From NCBI GenBank assembly GCA_934667065.1, contig CAKULD010000005.1:1-64000 (forward strand): a DNA stretch of 64,000 nucleotides, written 5' to 3'. Made by a program: the position numbers and the translations under genes. This document shows, piece after piece, positions 9,173 through 16,920 of the stretch. Every line of letters starts with the position of its first letter. The first letter of the stretch is position 1. Below the pieces are notes generated by a model. The model was not told the origin of the DNA. It made no database searches and saw only the letters and a list, made by a program, of their open reading frames with translations. The stretch is from an uncultured Collinsella sp. (GTDB taxonomy: Bacteria; Actinomycetota; Coriobacteriia; Coriobacteriales; Coriobacteriaceae).

Positions 9173-9283
9173 TAGATAGGCGCTTCGCACCTATGGGGAT
9201 TGCCGCTGGGCGGTGGTCCTAATTGAAGCGGCTTGACATCATAGGGCAAATTGGCAGAGAGCATCTGACCTCAAATATCGAAA

Positions 9284-9583
9284 ATGACGAGTTCAGCTAC
9301 CCAAAGGCCTTTCGGAACAAGGGACAAGCAATATCCTCCTATAAAAAGGAATCGAGGAACTATAGCGAGACGGTGGACCTGCGCTTTGAGAGTGTCCACC
9401 AAGCACCTCGGCGCTTACCTCGACTGGTTCCGCTGGTGCCGCACCTTCATGGCAACCGACTCCCGCACGGCGGAGTCCACGGTCGCTCGTCAGCTCGCCA
9501 ACGGCTCCTGCGCGACCCGCATTCGTGACATGTTCAACGTCCTACCGCCCTATATGGACTACTGGGTATCGAGGGCGGCTTAG
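9284..9583 (+). pseudogene. C-terminal remnant of a possible transposase
   Basis: The last ~60 residues (TKHLGAYLDWFRWCRTF through MFNVLPPYMDYW) read like the conserved tail of an IS-type transposase. The preceding sequence does not continue as a convincing protein. No terminal inverted repeats were recognised. It sits immediately upstream of the relB-like gene. I call it a remnant with modest confidence. Confidence 0.45.
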
Positions 9584-9631
9584 TCCGTTAAAATGGTGGC
9601 ACCGTGGTATACACAAGAGATAGGAGCCGCC

Positions 9632-9811
9632 ATGCCGTCGAACATACCCGCAACCACCATCAGGATCGAGCCGGAGGTGAAGAAGGAGGCGTCCGCCATC
9701 CTCGATGAGCTCGGTCTGTCCATGTCCGCGGCGATGAACATGTTCCTCCGAGCGGTGATCCGCGAGGGTGGCATGCCGTTTGAGATGAAAGTAAATAAAC
9801 CGAATGAATAA
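9632..9811 (+). CDS. RelB/DinJ-family antitoxin, C-terminally truncated
   Basis: The 59-residue protein carries the RelB/DinJ ribbon-helix-helix: PATTIRIEPEVKKEASAI then LGLSMSAAMNMFLRAVI, with GGMPFEMKV after it. Family members normally continue with a toxin-binding helix, but here the frame stops after NKPNE. The last 8 bp overlap the ATG of the restriction-methylase gene. The start ATG follows TAGGAG. A cognate RelE/YafQ toxin gene is missing, so this is probably an orphan truncated when the downstream gene arrived. Confidence 0.75.
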   Translation: MPSNIPATTIRIEPEVKKEASAILDELGLSMSAAMNMFLRAVIREGGMPFEMKVNKPNE

Positions 9812-12520
9812 TACGGCGAATAAAGCAATCTGCAGAGAAGAAGATTTGAGTAATGAAGCATCTGTAGAGCAGTTTTTTGTAGACAGGCTTCTCAAGCGTC
9901 TTGGCTGGTCAGACAGTCAAATAAAAACAAAGGAAAGCATTTCGGCACTCAATGTAAACTTGGGCCGAAAGAAGATACCTTACAAGCCCGATTACGCACT
10001 TTCGTATAGAAGAAAGGTGCGTTTCGTCATTGATGCCAAATCAACCAAGGAAGATCTAGACGATTGGGTCGGACAATGCTCAAGCTATTGCCTCCTAATC
10101 AACCAGGGTTATAAAGACAATCCAGTCCAATACTTCGTTTTAACGAACGGCTTGAAAACGCAGCTGTACAGATGGGATAGTGCAGAGCCCGTTCTCACAT
10201 TGTCTCTTTCTGATATGAATAAGGGCTCCAAGGCCTTCGACACCTTTGCCGGATACCTGTCACCGCGTTCTTTTAACAAGACTCCTCCTACTGAGCTCTC
10301 GAGTGAAAAAGAGGAAGAGCGCATCGTGTTGAAGCAAATCGGGCCCTCTGCGGTTAATAAACTATTCGGAAGCGCACATTCCTATATCTATAAGCACGAA
10401 CACCTCAGCTATGGAGCCGCTTTCACTGAATTTGTGAAGGTAATTTTCCTGAAAATGACCTCCGATAAAGAAGCGCATGAATGCAGTGAAGGATATGAAA
10501 CGGATGAAGGTTACTCTGTACCAATTTCACGAGCTAAATTTTCATCACAATGGATAAAGAAGGCCGAGGAAACGACCCCGAATCCCGTCAACACGATTCT
10601 TTTCGCTAAGTTGGTAAAGAACTTCGAGGATCTGATTGCCCAGAAAAAGAAGAAGCGCATTTTTGAACCCAACGAGAAGATACGGCTGTCCGCAGGTACG
10701 ATTAAAGAGCTTGTTAAGCGATTTGAAGGAGTTGATCTTCATCTTATTGAAGACGACCTCAACGGCCGCATGTTCGAAACGTTTCTGAACGCAACTTTAA
10801 GAGGTAAATCACTTGGGCAGTATTTTACGCCGAGAAGTATTGTTGATATCGCTGTAGGCCTCTCAGACCTACACGTTGGTAGAAACATCTCCGATTGCTC
10901 ACAAATCATTGATGCGTGCTGCGGCTCTGGCGGGTTCCTTATTGGGGCCCTGAATGGCATGTGGGAAAAGTCGATTCCAATGCCTCTCTGTCGAAAAGAG
11001 AAAAGCAGGAGATCAAGAAAAGCATTGCCGAAAATTGCATATGGGGCATCGATGCGGCTAGGGATCCAGCTTTAGCGCGTATTGCTCGTATGAACATGTT
11101 TCTTCATGGAGACGGCGGTAGCAAAATCTTCCAGCTAGATTCCCTTGATAAGAACATCACTGTAGAAGAGGACGCGGATTCGCTCGAATTGAGGAGCGAG
11201 AAAAAGGAATTTCGAGATGCAATTTCCGGGCGTAACGGCTATTTCGACTTGGCGCTAACCAATCCGCCGTTTGCTGCGGAGTATAAATGCTCCGAACCGT
11301 CTGATTTAGCCCTCCTCAAAGATTACTCCATCGCTCATCGTCCAGATGGAAATGGGGTCTCGAGTTTGCGTGGAACCGTACGCTCAAGCGTTTTATTCAT
11401 TGAACGCTATTACGACATTCTAAAGCCTGGTGGTTCTTTAATAACCGTGCTAGACGATGGAATACTTGGAGGTGAAGACACTTCTTACGTCAGGGACTGG
11501 ATCAGGAGTCATTTCATCGTCAAGGCAGTTATATCGCTCCCCGGTGACGCATTCCAACGCTCTCAGGCAAGGGTCAAGACATCGCTGCTCTTTTTGCAAA
11601 AGAGGATAGATGCCACCCAAGATCAGCCTCGAGTCTATATGCGATACTGCTCGTATGTGGGGCTAGATAGTCCAAACAGGGAGAGAGTTCTTCCGTCTGA
11701 CGCAATTACAGCGCAAAAGGCGAAAGAGGAGATCGCCGATATCGTTAATGGATATAAAGCATTTTTAGATGGTGACCCTGAAATTGCTCGACTGTATTCG
11801 GTTGATCCAAAACGCATAGAAAACCGGATGGATGTTAAAGCCACGCTTCTTGTTGCCGGCAGAAACGTCGAAAAATGGAACGAACGTGGTTATAGAGTCC
11901 GTGCTGTCAAAGACATTGCTGAACCCATTTGGGCTTCCGGTGCCGCTTGTGAGGGCCGAGCGGGTGACCTCTTTTACACCAGAGGGGATAACAGGAAGAA
12001 GAAAGTCACCTTTGCAGTTGTTAGGTATGACGGAACGATTGCCGCGGGTGATGAATCTTACGCAGAGGATGTTAGTTATGAACAGCTTTTTAAGCTAAAA
12101 AAAGACGATATCGTTCTAAGTAACATCAACGCCGTTAATGGCGCCGTTGCCGTTATCGATTCAAATACAGCTGGTTTATACGTGTCCTCTGAATATACCG
12201 TTATTCAGCCAAAAGACCCATTGACCGTTTATACGCTATGGTCGTTAATCAGATCTGATACAGCCCGCTCAGATTTGATATTGCTTTCCACAGGTATCGG
12301 AAGGACACGAATTTCTTGGGATGTCCTTGGTGAGCTACAACTTCCGATTCCCAATCTAAAATCGATGCGGGTTATTCAAGAAAGAATGGAGGAGCTAGCA
12401 GAAACCCGAAAGAAGGCGGCAGCGCTTCTTGAAGAGGTTAGTCAACTGGTTAACATTGATATCTGCAACTCAGACGAACGTGCTTTGTCAGTTTTAACAG
12501 CATTCAAACCTCCGAAATAA
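9804..12520 (+). pseudogene. Fused nuclease-methylase-specificity restriction protein, frameshifted
   Basis: Two frames join into one protein of about 905 residues. The first (9804-~10970) has a PD-(D/E)xK-like nuclease motif (KPDYAL...RFVIDAKS, about 61-80) and methylase motif I DACCGSGGF (~370). The second (~10970-12520) continues with catalytic motif IV NPPF and a specificity-like C-terminal region ending in helices. The break is at GGGAAAAGTC (~10968): one extra A would restore the frame through EKVDSNASLS. The layout is that of type IIG or single-chain type I-like enzymes. Base composition is visibly more AT-rich than its neighbours, suggesting recent acquisition. The frameshift could be mutation, sequencing error or less likely -1 slippage. 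Confidence 0.8.
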
Positions 12521-12526
12521 ACTAAT

Positions 12527-12566
12527 GCCCGAGAACAAAAACGAATTGCTCTCGGGTATTTTCTTT
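12527..12566 (+). terminator. Terminator after the restriction-methylase gene
   Basis: A 7-bp stem CCCGAGA (12528-12534) pairs with TCTCGGG (12550-12556) and is followed by a T-rich tail. Confidence 0.65.
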
Positions 12567-12615
12567 CTAGCTTGAAAAAGTGCTGCATGTCAATGCTGGT
12601 CTAACAGAGCCAATA

Positions 12616-13482
12616 TTAAACATTGTGAGAGTTATGCCCCCTATACGAAGGCGCACCGGCTGCTCGTTTCTTATTCTCGAGGGTCTTCAGGTCTGCCTGG
12701 ATTTTCGAAGTCGAAGGTGTGGAATGATCAACCGAGCGTTTTCCCTCCTCGAGCGTCTCCGGGGTATATTGAATAAGAATATCGGCCCCTATTTCGTGCA
12801 TTCTCGCGTCAAAGGAGCATTGACACTTCTGCAAAACCTCATCAAAGAATCGGAAGTTGCCCTGAGTCTGCGCAATCTCCATCCAACTCTTGTATTCGTC
12901 CGCATGCGTTTCGTCAATGACGATAAGGTCCACCCCGTTCTCGATGCACTGCTTCATCATGATGAGTCGACCGATTCGCCCGTTGCCGTCTTGGAACGGA
13001 TGTAGATGCTCGAACCTTGCGTGAAAACGAGAAATCGACTCGAAGTCCTTTGGGCTGCTCTCCCATTCGGCGAGCAGTGCCGGTATGGCGGTCGGAATGT
13101 CGCTCGGAAGGGCAACCTGCACCGAGCTGTTCCTAATACGGTTGGGAATGTACTTGAAATGCCCGCTTTCCCCGTTGGCCGCCATGGTCGTTCCCTTGTG
13201 AAGGATCGTCTCGAACTCAATGAGGAGTTCCGGCGTCAGCTCGACTCCGAGCGTGTCGACCATTCGATCGAACATCTTGAAAGAATTCTTGGTCTCAATG
13301 ATGTCGTCAAAGTCGTGGTCTCCCGTAACCTTATTCCGTGCATAGAGCGTCTCGATCTGATCGAGCGTAAAGGTAGATCCCTCGATCTTGTTAGAGTGGT
13401 AGAGGAATTCCGGAAGGATGACCTCATAGGCGGAATTCGGCGCCGCCTTCAGTGTCTGCATCTTGTTTTGGGAGATAATCAT
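12616..13482 (-). CDS. Fic/DOC family AMP-transferase, class II
   Basis: 288 residues. The active-site loop HPFQDGNGRIGR (about 161-172) is intact. An N-terminal helix carries SNKIEG, the (S/T)xxxE(G/N) inhibitory motif of class II Fic proteins. Such enzymes transfer AMP (or another nucleotide moiety) to hydroxyl side chains of target proteins and restrain themselves through the inhibitory glutamate. It stands alone on the minus strand, convergent with the restriction gene. No separate antitoxin gene is needed for class II. Confidence 0.9.
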   Translation of the reverse strand: MIISQNKMQTLKAAPNSAYEVILPEFLYHSNKIEGSTFTLDQIETLYARNKVTGDHDFDDIIETKNSFKMFDRMVDTLGVELTPELLIEFETILHKGTTMAANGESGHFKYIPNRIRNSSVQVALPSDIPTAIPALLAEWESSPKDFESISRFHARFEHLHPFQDGNGRIGRLIMMKQCIENGVDLIVIDETHADEYKSWMEIAQTQGNFRFFDEVLQKCQCSFDARMHEIGADILIQYTPETLEEGKRSVDHSTPSTSKIQADLKTLENKKRAAGAPSYRGHNSHNV

Positions 13483-13570
13483 TGCGTATCCTTCGTAATC
13501 GGCGTATCAATCACTGTCGTTTTTGTATTCTAGGATAATTGAATGAGCGATAGTAGCTTTGTAATTCCCC

Positions 13571-13620
13571 AGCAGGACATACGGCCCCAAATGCCTTACA
13601 ACGGCCGTAGAAGAGACGCT
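13571..13620. repeat. Direct repeat left of the RelBE cassette
   Basis: About 50 bp match 14351-14400 at roughly 80 percent by eye, including CAACGGCCGTA and CCAAATGCC. The right copy reads in frame as a protein tail (MPYNGRKRDAP...), so the pair may be duplicated 3' ends of a lost gene. The rest of 13483-13741 shows no gene. Confidence 0.6.
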
Positions 13621-13741
13621 TTCGGCGTAACGTCATCGAAGGCGGTTGCGACTTGGCCGCCACAGCTAAAGACGAGTTAGACGTTGGCTAGATTCTCCCA
13701 CGGCCATCGCGACAAGCTGGTTCTAACGAACTTCTTCTGGT

Positions 13742-14026
13742 TTACAGTCGCGGCATGTTCTTGTAGACGCCCTGGCGATGACCGACCCTCACGACCTCGA
13801 TGACTGCTTTCCCGTCCTCGATCCTTCCTAGGATGCGATAGACACCGACGCGCCAGCGCCAACCGGAATCAGTACCCTGAAGCTGTTTTCCGTTCGGTGC
13901 GCGGCGCGGGTCCTCGCATCCGTCAAGGTGCTCCTGAATCCAGTACAGGATTATGAGCCGCTGCTTCTTCGGGATGTTGAGGAGTTGCTTGGTCGCCACC
14001 TTTGACCACTCGACGCTGAAGCTCAC
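13742..14026 (-). CDS. RelE/ParE-family toxin
   Basis: 94 residues with the family pattern: an N-terminal strand FSVEWSKVATKQLLNIP, helical pair, KQLQGTDSGWRWRVGVYRILGRI in the core strands and VIEVVRVGHRQGVYKN at the end. RelE-type toxins cleave mRNA on the ribosome, while ParE-type toxins poison gyrase. The conserved Arg and the terminal His-Arg-x-x-x-Tyr favour RelE-like activity. It overlaps the upstream antitoxin gene by 4 bp (ATGA), the usual coupled arrangement. Confidence 0.88.
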   Translation of the reverse strand: MSFSVEWSKVATKQLLNIPKKQRLIILYWIQEHLDGCEDPRRAPNGKQLQGTDSGWRWRVGVYRILGRIEDGKAVIEVVRVGHRQGVYKNMPRL

Positions 14027-14250
14027 TCGGCCTCCATTGCCATACGCATGACGTCATCCATCGAGTAGCGGGTTCCGTCGTCTTCCATCAGCGCCTCGTT
14101 GTACGCCTTGATGTCGGCCGCCTCCTCGACCTTTTCGAGGGCGGCACTCCTCACGAATTCGGAAAAGGACATGCCCAGAACGCTCGCATAGGACTGGATC
14201 CAGTCCTTCTCACACTCGTCAAACCTGATGGCGGTCGCACCCATGGCCAT
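14023..14250 (-). CDS. Ribbon-helix-helix antitoxin (DUF6290/RelB-like)
   Basis: 75 residues from the ATG that follows GGAG on the minus strand. The N-terminal MGATAIRFDECEKDWI then ASVLGMSFSEFVRSAALEKV forms a ribbon-helix-helix DNA-binding unit. The C-terminal tail (SMDDVMRMAMEAE) would cover the toxin. It should repress its own promoter together with the toxin. A longer frame upstream lacks a ribosome site, so I chose the shorter start. Confidence 0.82.
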   Translation of the reverse strand: MAMGATAIRFDECEKDWIQSYASVLGMSFSEFVRSAALEKVEEAADIKAYNEALMEDDGTRYSMDDVMRMAMEAE

Positions 14251-14350
14251 AGCTACTCCAATCAACGTACTACACCGTAGCACGCTCATTATACCCATTC
14301 GGCATGGTATCGGTCTCAAATAGGTGTTCAGAATGAGTATGCAGCTCCGC

Positions 14351-14400
14351 ACCAGGACAAGCGCATCCAAATGCCCTACAACGGCCGTAAAAGAGATGCC
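14351..14400. repeat. Direct repeat right of the RelBE cassette
   Basis: Partner of 13571-13620 at an offset of 780 bp. The pair brackets the toxin-antitoxin genes. The frame continues RKRDAPYRKKG and stops at 14421, like the end of a lost protein. Confidence 0.6.
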
Positions 14401-14538
14401 CCTTACCGGAAGAAGGGCTAAGTTTCTTGTTTTTGCGCCCGTCATGGGGTATAAGTGGTTTAAGGTGACCAACACCGTCAATGCGCCGCTATGAAAGGCG
14501 CCCATCAGTCCGAGATAGGGATTTAAGGAGACGGTGCC

Positions 14539-14907
14539 ATGCCGAACGAATCATTCCGCTACACAAAGCAAATATCGGACCAGGGCCGAGAACGCTCTGT
14601 CGAAGTGCGCCGGGAGCGTGCAACCCTAAAGCGGCGCCTCAAGGCGGGGGAGATCAGTCCAGCTGATATCCTCAACGATGGGGGCAACGTCGCGGCCAAA
14701 ATCAGGCTGTTCGCTTTCCTCAAAAGTTGCCCCGGGGTTGGGTCGGCGGGGGCCAGGACGCTCCTTCGTGCATTGGGTCTGTCCGAGACAAAGACAATTC
14801 GCTCCCTGGGTCCCGTGCAGAAGGCCCGTATACTGACCGTGCTGGAGATGATCGCCGGCGGCGTCCGGGTCGACCGCGTGGCTGAGATCATCATGTCCGA
14901 ACGATAG
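14539..14907 (+). CDS. Actinobacterial-type integration host factor (mIHF-like)
   Basis: 122 residues. VRRERATLKRRLKAGEI, then SCPGVGSAGARTLLRALGL and IRSLGPVQKARIL match mycobacterial IHF: a basic N-terminal helix followed by an S13-like helix-two-turn-helix that bends DNA. The chromosomal gene is essential in mycobacteria, and an extra copy on a mobile element may help site-specific recombination or silence the element. The ATG follows AAGGAGA. It is separated by 37 bp from the next plus-strand gene. Confidence 0.85.
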   Translation: MPNESFRYTKQISDQGRERSVEVRRERATLKRRLKAGEISPADILNDGGNVAAKIRLFAFLKSCPGVGSAGARTLLRALGLSETKTIRSLGPVQKARILTVLEMIAGGVRVDRVAEIIMSER

Positions 14908-14944
14908 AATAGAATCCGATAGGGGATTAGAGAAAGGCAACATC

Positions 14945-16120
14945 ATGGATGAGAACAACTTCAATACTCAAGACAGCGAGGCACCGGACCTCGTTCCCGA
15001 TGGAGGCGATTGCAACAAGATGCCCCTGAAGCGCAAGGTCGCCATCGGCGCGACCGTCGCTCTCGTCGTCGCGGGGCTCGGGCTCGGCGGCGCATGGGCG
15101 ACCGGCGCCTTCACCCCCAAGTCCCAGATCACCAAGATCGAGGCCGACAGCGGCAACAACAAGAAGCAGGTCTCGGAAAAGACCGACCAAACCGTCGACT
15201 GGACCGTCAAGATCGAGGCCGAGGGCGTGACTGCCGACTCCTCGCCCTTCATCACCCGCTACGTCTGCACCGACGGTGCCGACGAGGGCGTCGAGTTCTA
15301 CCATGCTACCTCCGCACGCGACGCCATCAAGGGCAAGGACAACGTCCAGCTGACCGAGGGCACTTGGGAGATCACCGCGATCCCCATCATCAACCCCGAC
15401 GGCTCAATCACCACTCCCGCCGGTGGCGGCGAGCAGGCCGTCTCGGGCGACCAGAAGGGCTCCGGCTCCACTGAGTTCACCGGCGAGACCAAGCCCGCCG
15501 AGAACGTCACCCAGGACGACATCGACAAGGTGCTCGACAAGGTGAACGAGGCGGTCTCCAAGGGCGACGGCACCCTTACGGGGGATGCCGGCAAGGACGT
15601 GGTGAACAAGGTCACGGACAACGCCTCCAAGGCCCCTGCCGCCGACAAGGAGAAGGTCGAGGAGAAGAAGGACGCCGCGACCGATAGCGCCGTGAAGGCC
15701 GAGGACAATAAGACCGATGCGGCAAAGCCGTCCACGGGCTCCGGCTCCGCGCCGTCAAAATCCGACTCCAAGCCCTCTTCCAGCTCCTCCAGCAAGCCGT
15801 CCCATGAACATACATGGCAGGCGCAGTACCGCAGCGACCCCGTATACGAGACTCGCACTCGAACTGTTGTGGACCAGGAAGCATGGGACGAGCAGGTTCG
15901 TAGTGGCAGTCATTTTCTCTTCTCTGACGGCCATATTTGCTATGACAGCATGGAGGCAATGAACTATCAGTTCGATACTGGCTGCTCTTATTCGGTAGTA
16001 GATGACTACAAGACCGTTCACCATGAGGCGGTGACGCATCAGGAGGCATATCAGGTGCAGACTGGAACCAAGCAGGTCCTCACCGGCTACCGCTGCTCCG
16101 GTTGCGGTGCCACGAAATAG
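14945..16120 (+). CDS. Membrane-anchored secreted protein with Ser/Lys-rich linker
   Basis: 391 residues. A basic patch and membrane segment (about 26-52, LKRKVAIGATVALVVAGLGL) anchor the N-terminus, with the rest outside. Residues ~60-160 look beta-rich. ~165-280 form a charged, repetitive linker rich in Asp, Lys, Ala and then Ser. The C-terminal ~105 residues (SHEHTWQAQYRSDPVYETR, then CSYSVVDDYK and YRCSGCGATK) form a compact domain that may bind zinc through its CxxC. Family unknown to me. It is probably a surface or envelope protein of the element. Confidence 0.75.
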   Translation: MDENNFNTQDSEAPDLVPDGGDCNKMPLKRKVAIGATVALVVAGLGLGGAWATGAFTPKSQITKIEADSGNNKKQVSEKTDQTVDWTVKIEAEGVTADSSPFITRYVCTDGADEGVEFYHATSARDAIKGKDNVQLTEGTWEITAIPIINPDGSITTPAGGGEQAVSGDQKGSGSTEFTGETKPAENVTQDDIDKVLDKVNEAVSKGDGTLTGDAGKDVVNKVTDNASKAPAADKEKVEEKKDAATDSAVKAEDNKTDAAKPSTGSGSAPSKSDSKPSSSSSSKPSHEHTWQAQYRSDPVYETRTRTVVDQEAWDEQVRSGSHFLFSDGHICYDSMEAMNYQFDTGCSYSVVDDYKTVHHEAVTHQEAYQVQTGTKQVLTGYRCSGCGATK

Positions 16121-16148
16121 GCCAAAAGCGGATAGATGGGCTGGCTTC

Positions 16149-16343
16149 ATGGAACCAGTTTTGAATTTGCTCCATGCCATATCGCTCCTCGGCCGATTTG
16201 GCTTTGCTCTGTTCCTTGTAATCCGTCCAGGACACTTCGGGAAGAGGACATACCTATATAGGGGAGTCGGGTTATTCGTGCTGTTTGGTGCGCTCCTGCG
16301 CCTGGCTCGCGATATCCTGCCATATCTTGTCGGCCTAATATAG
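16149..16343 (+). CDS. Small membrane protein (64 residues), tentative
   Basis: Two hydrophobic segments (LLHAISLLGRFGFALFLVI and GVGLFVLFGALLRL) are separated by a short basic loop. The start is uncertain because no clear ribosome site precedes it, and a GTG further upstream would add 14 residues. Hydrophobic small proteins are common in such clusters, but this could be a chance frame. Confidence 0.4.
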   Translation: MEPVLNLLHAISLLGRFGFALFLVIRPGHFGKRTYLYRGVGLFVLFGALLRLARDILPYLVGLI

Positions 16344-16433
16344 GCCTTACTCTCCCAGTTTGCACATTTCGCATCTGATTTAATGGGAAATGATTCTTTG
16401 GTATCAGAAGCTCTCTATCACGAGGTGATATAT

Positions 16434-16751
16434 ATGGTCCCAACCTCGCCAGAAATACCATCTGAGAAATCGGCATGGATGGACAGGGCGCCCGTCAAAA
16501 GCGATCTTTCCGTCCCGAAGGCGGTGAGCAGCGGTGATATCCAGGGTGTGGAATTTGATGAATCGCCGGCCGACTTGCAGACCACCTCTCATCGCAATCA
16601 TCCCTATTCCGAGAGCGTTAGACTCGCCATGCGTCAGGCCGAGGCACAGGAGTACGGGTTGGCCGAGGACGATTCCGGGGATGACCCCCTGAAGATCCCT
16701 GATGATATCCTTGCGGAAATGGGAATCAGTCCCGAGGAGGCCGGGCAATGA
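16434..16751 (+). CDS. Uncharacterised acidic 105-residue protein
   Basis: The ATG at 16434 sits eight bases after GAGGTG. An alternative ATG at 16383 adds 17 residues but has no ribosome site. The protein is hydrophilic and largely disordered in appearance, with an acidic C-terminus ending KIPDDILAEMGISPEEAGQ. That short helix-forming tail could bind a partner. Convergent with the adhesin gene. No family recognised. Confidence 0.6.
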   Translation: MVPTSPEIPSEKSAWMDRAPVKSDLSVPKAVSSGDIQGVEFDESPADLQTTSHRNHPYSESVRLAMRQAEAQEYGLAEDDSGDDPLKIPDDILAEMGISPEEAGQ

Positions 16752-16872
16752 GTCCCTTTCGGGCGAGCGCTCACGGTATCAAGTGAGACCTCGTCCCTGT
16801 TAGGATGGAATTGCCTTTCCGTTCCCTGCGACCTGCGCAGACGGAATATTCGATTAACGCTGTAAGAAAAAA

Positions 16873-16898
16873 AGGGCCCGCTCATTCGAGCGGGCCCT
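16873..16898 (-). terminator. Terminator of the adhesin gene
   Basis: A 10-bp GC stem with a 4-base loop. On the minus strand it is followed by seven T residues. It may also stop plus-strand transcription from the left. Confidence 0.85.
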
Positions 16899-16920
16899 TC
16901 TGCTTTATCGCGGATATGCG

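Noticed and set aside
10960..10975. Programmed -1 frameshift in the restriction gene
   Set aside because: GGGAAAAG is a weak slippery sequence and no clear downstream stimulatory hairpin was seen. A simple one-base loss is more likely.
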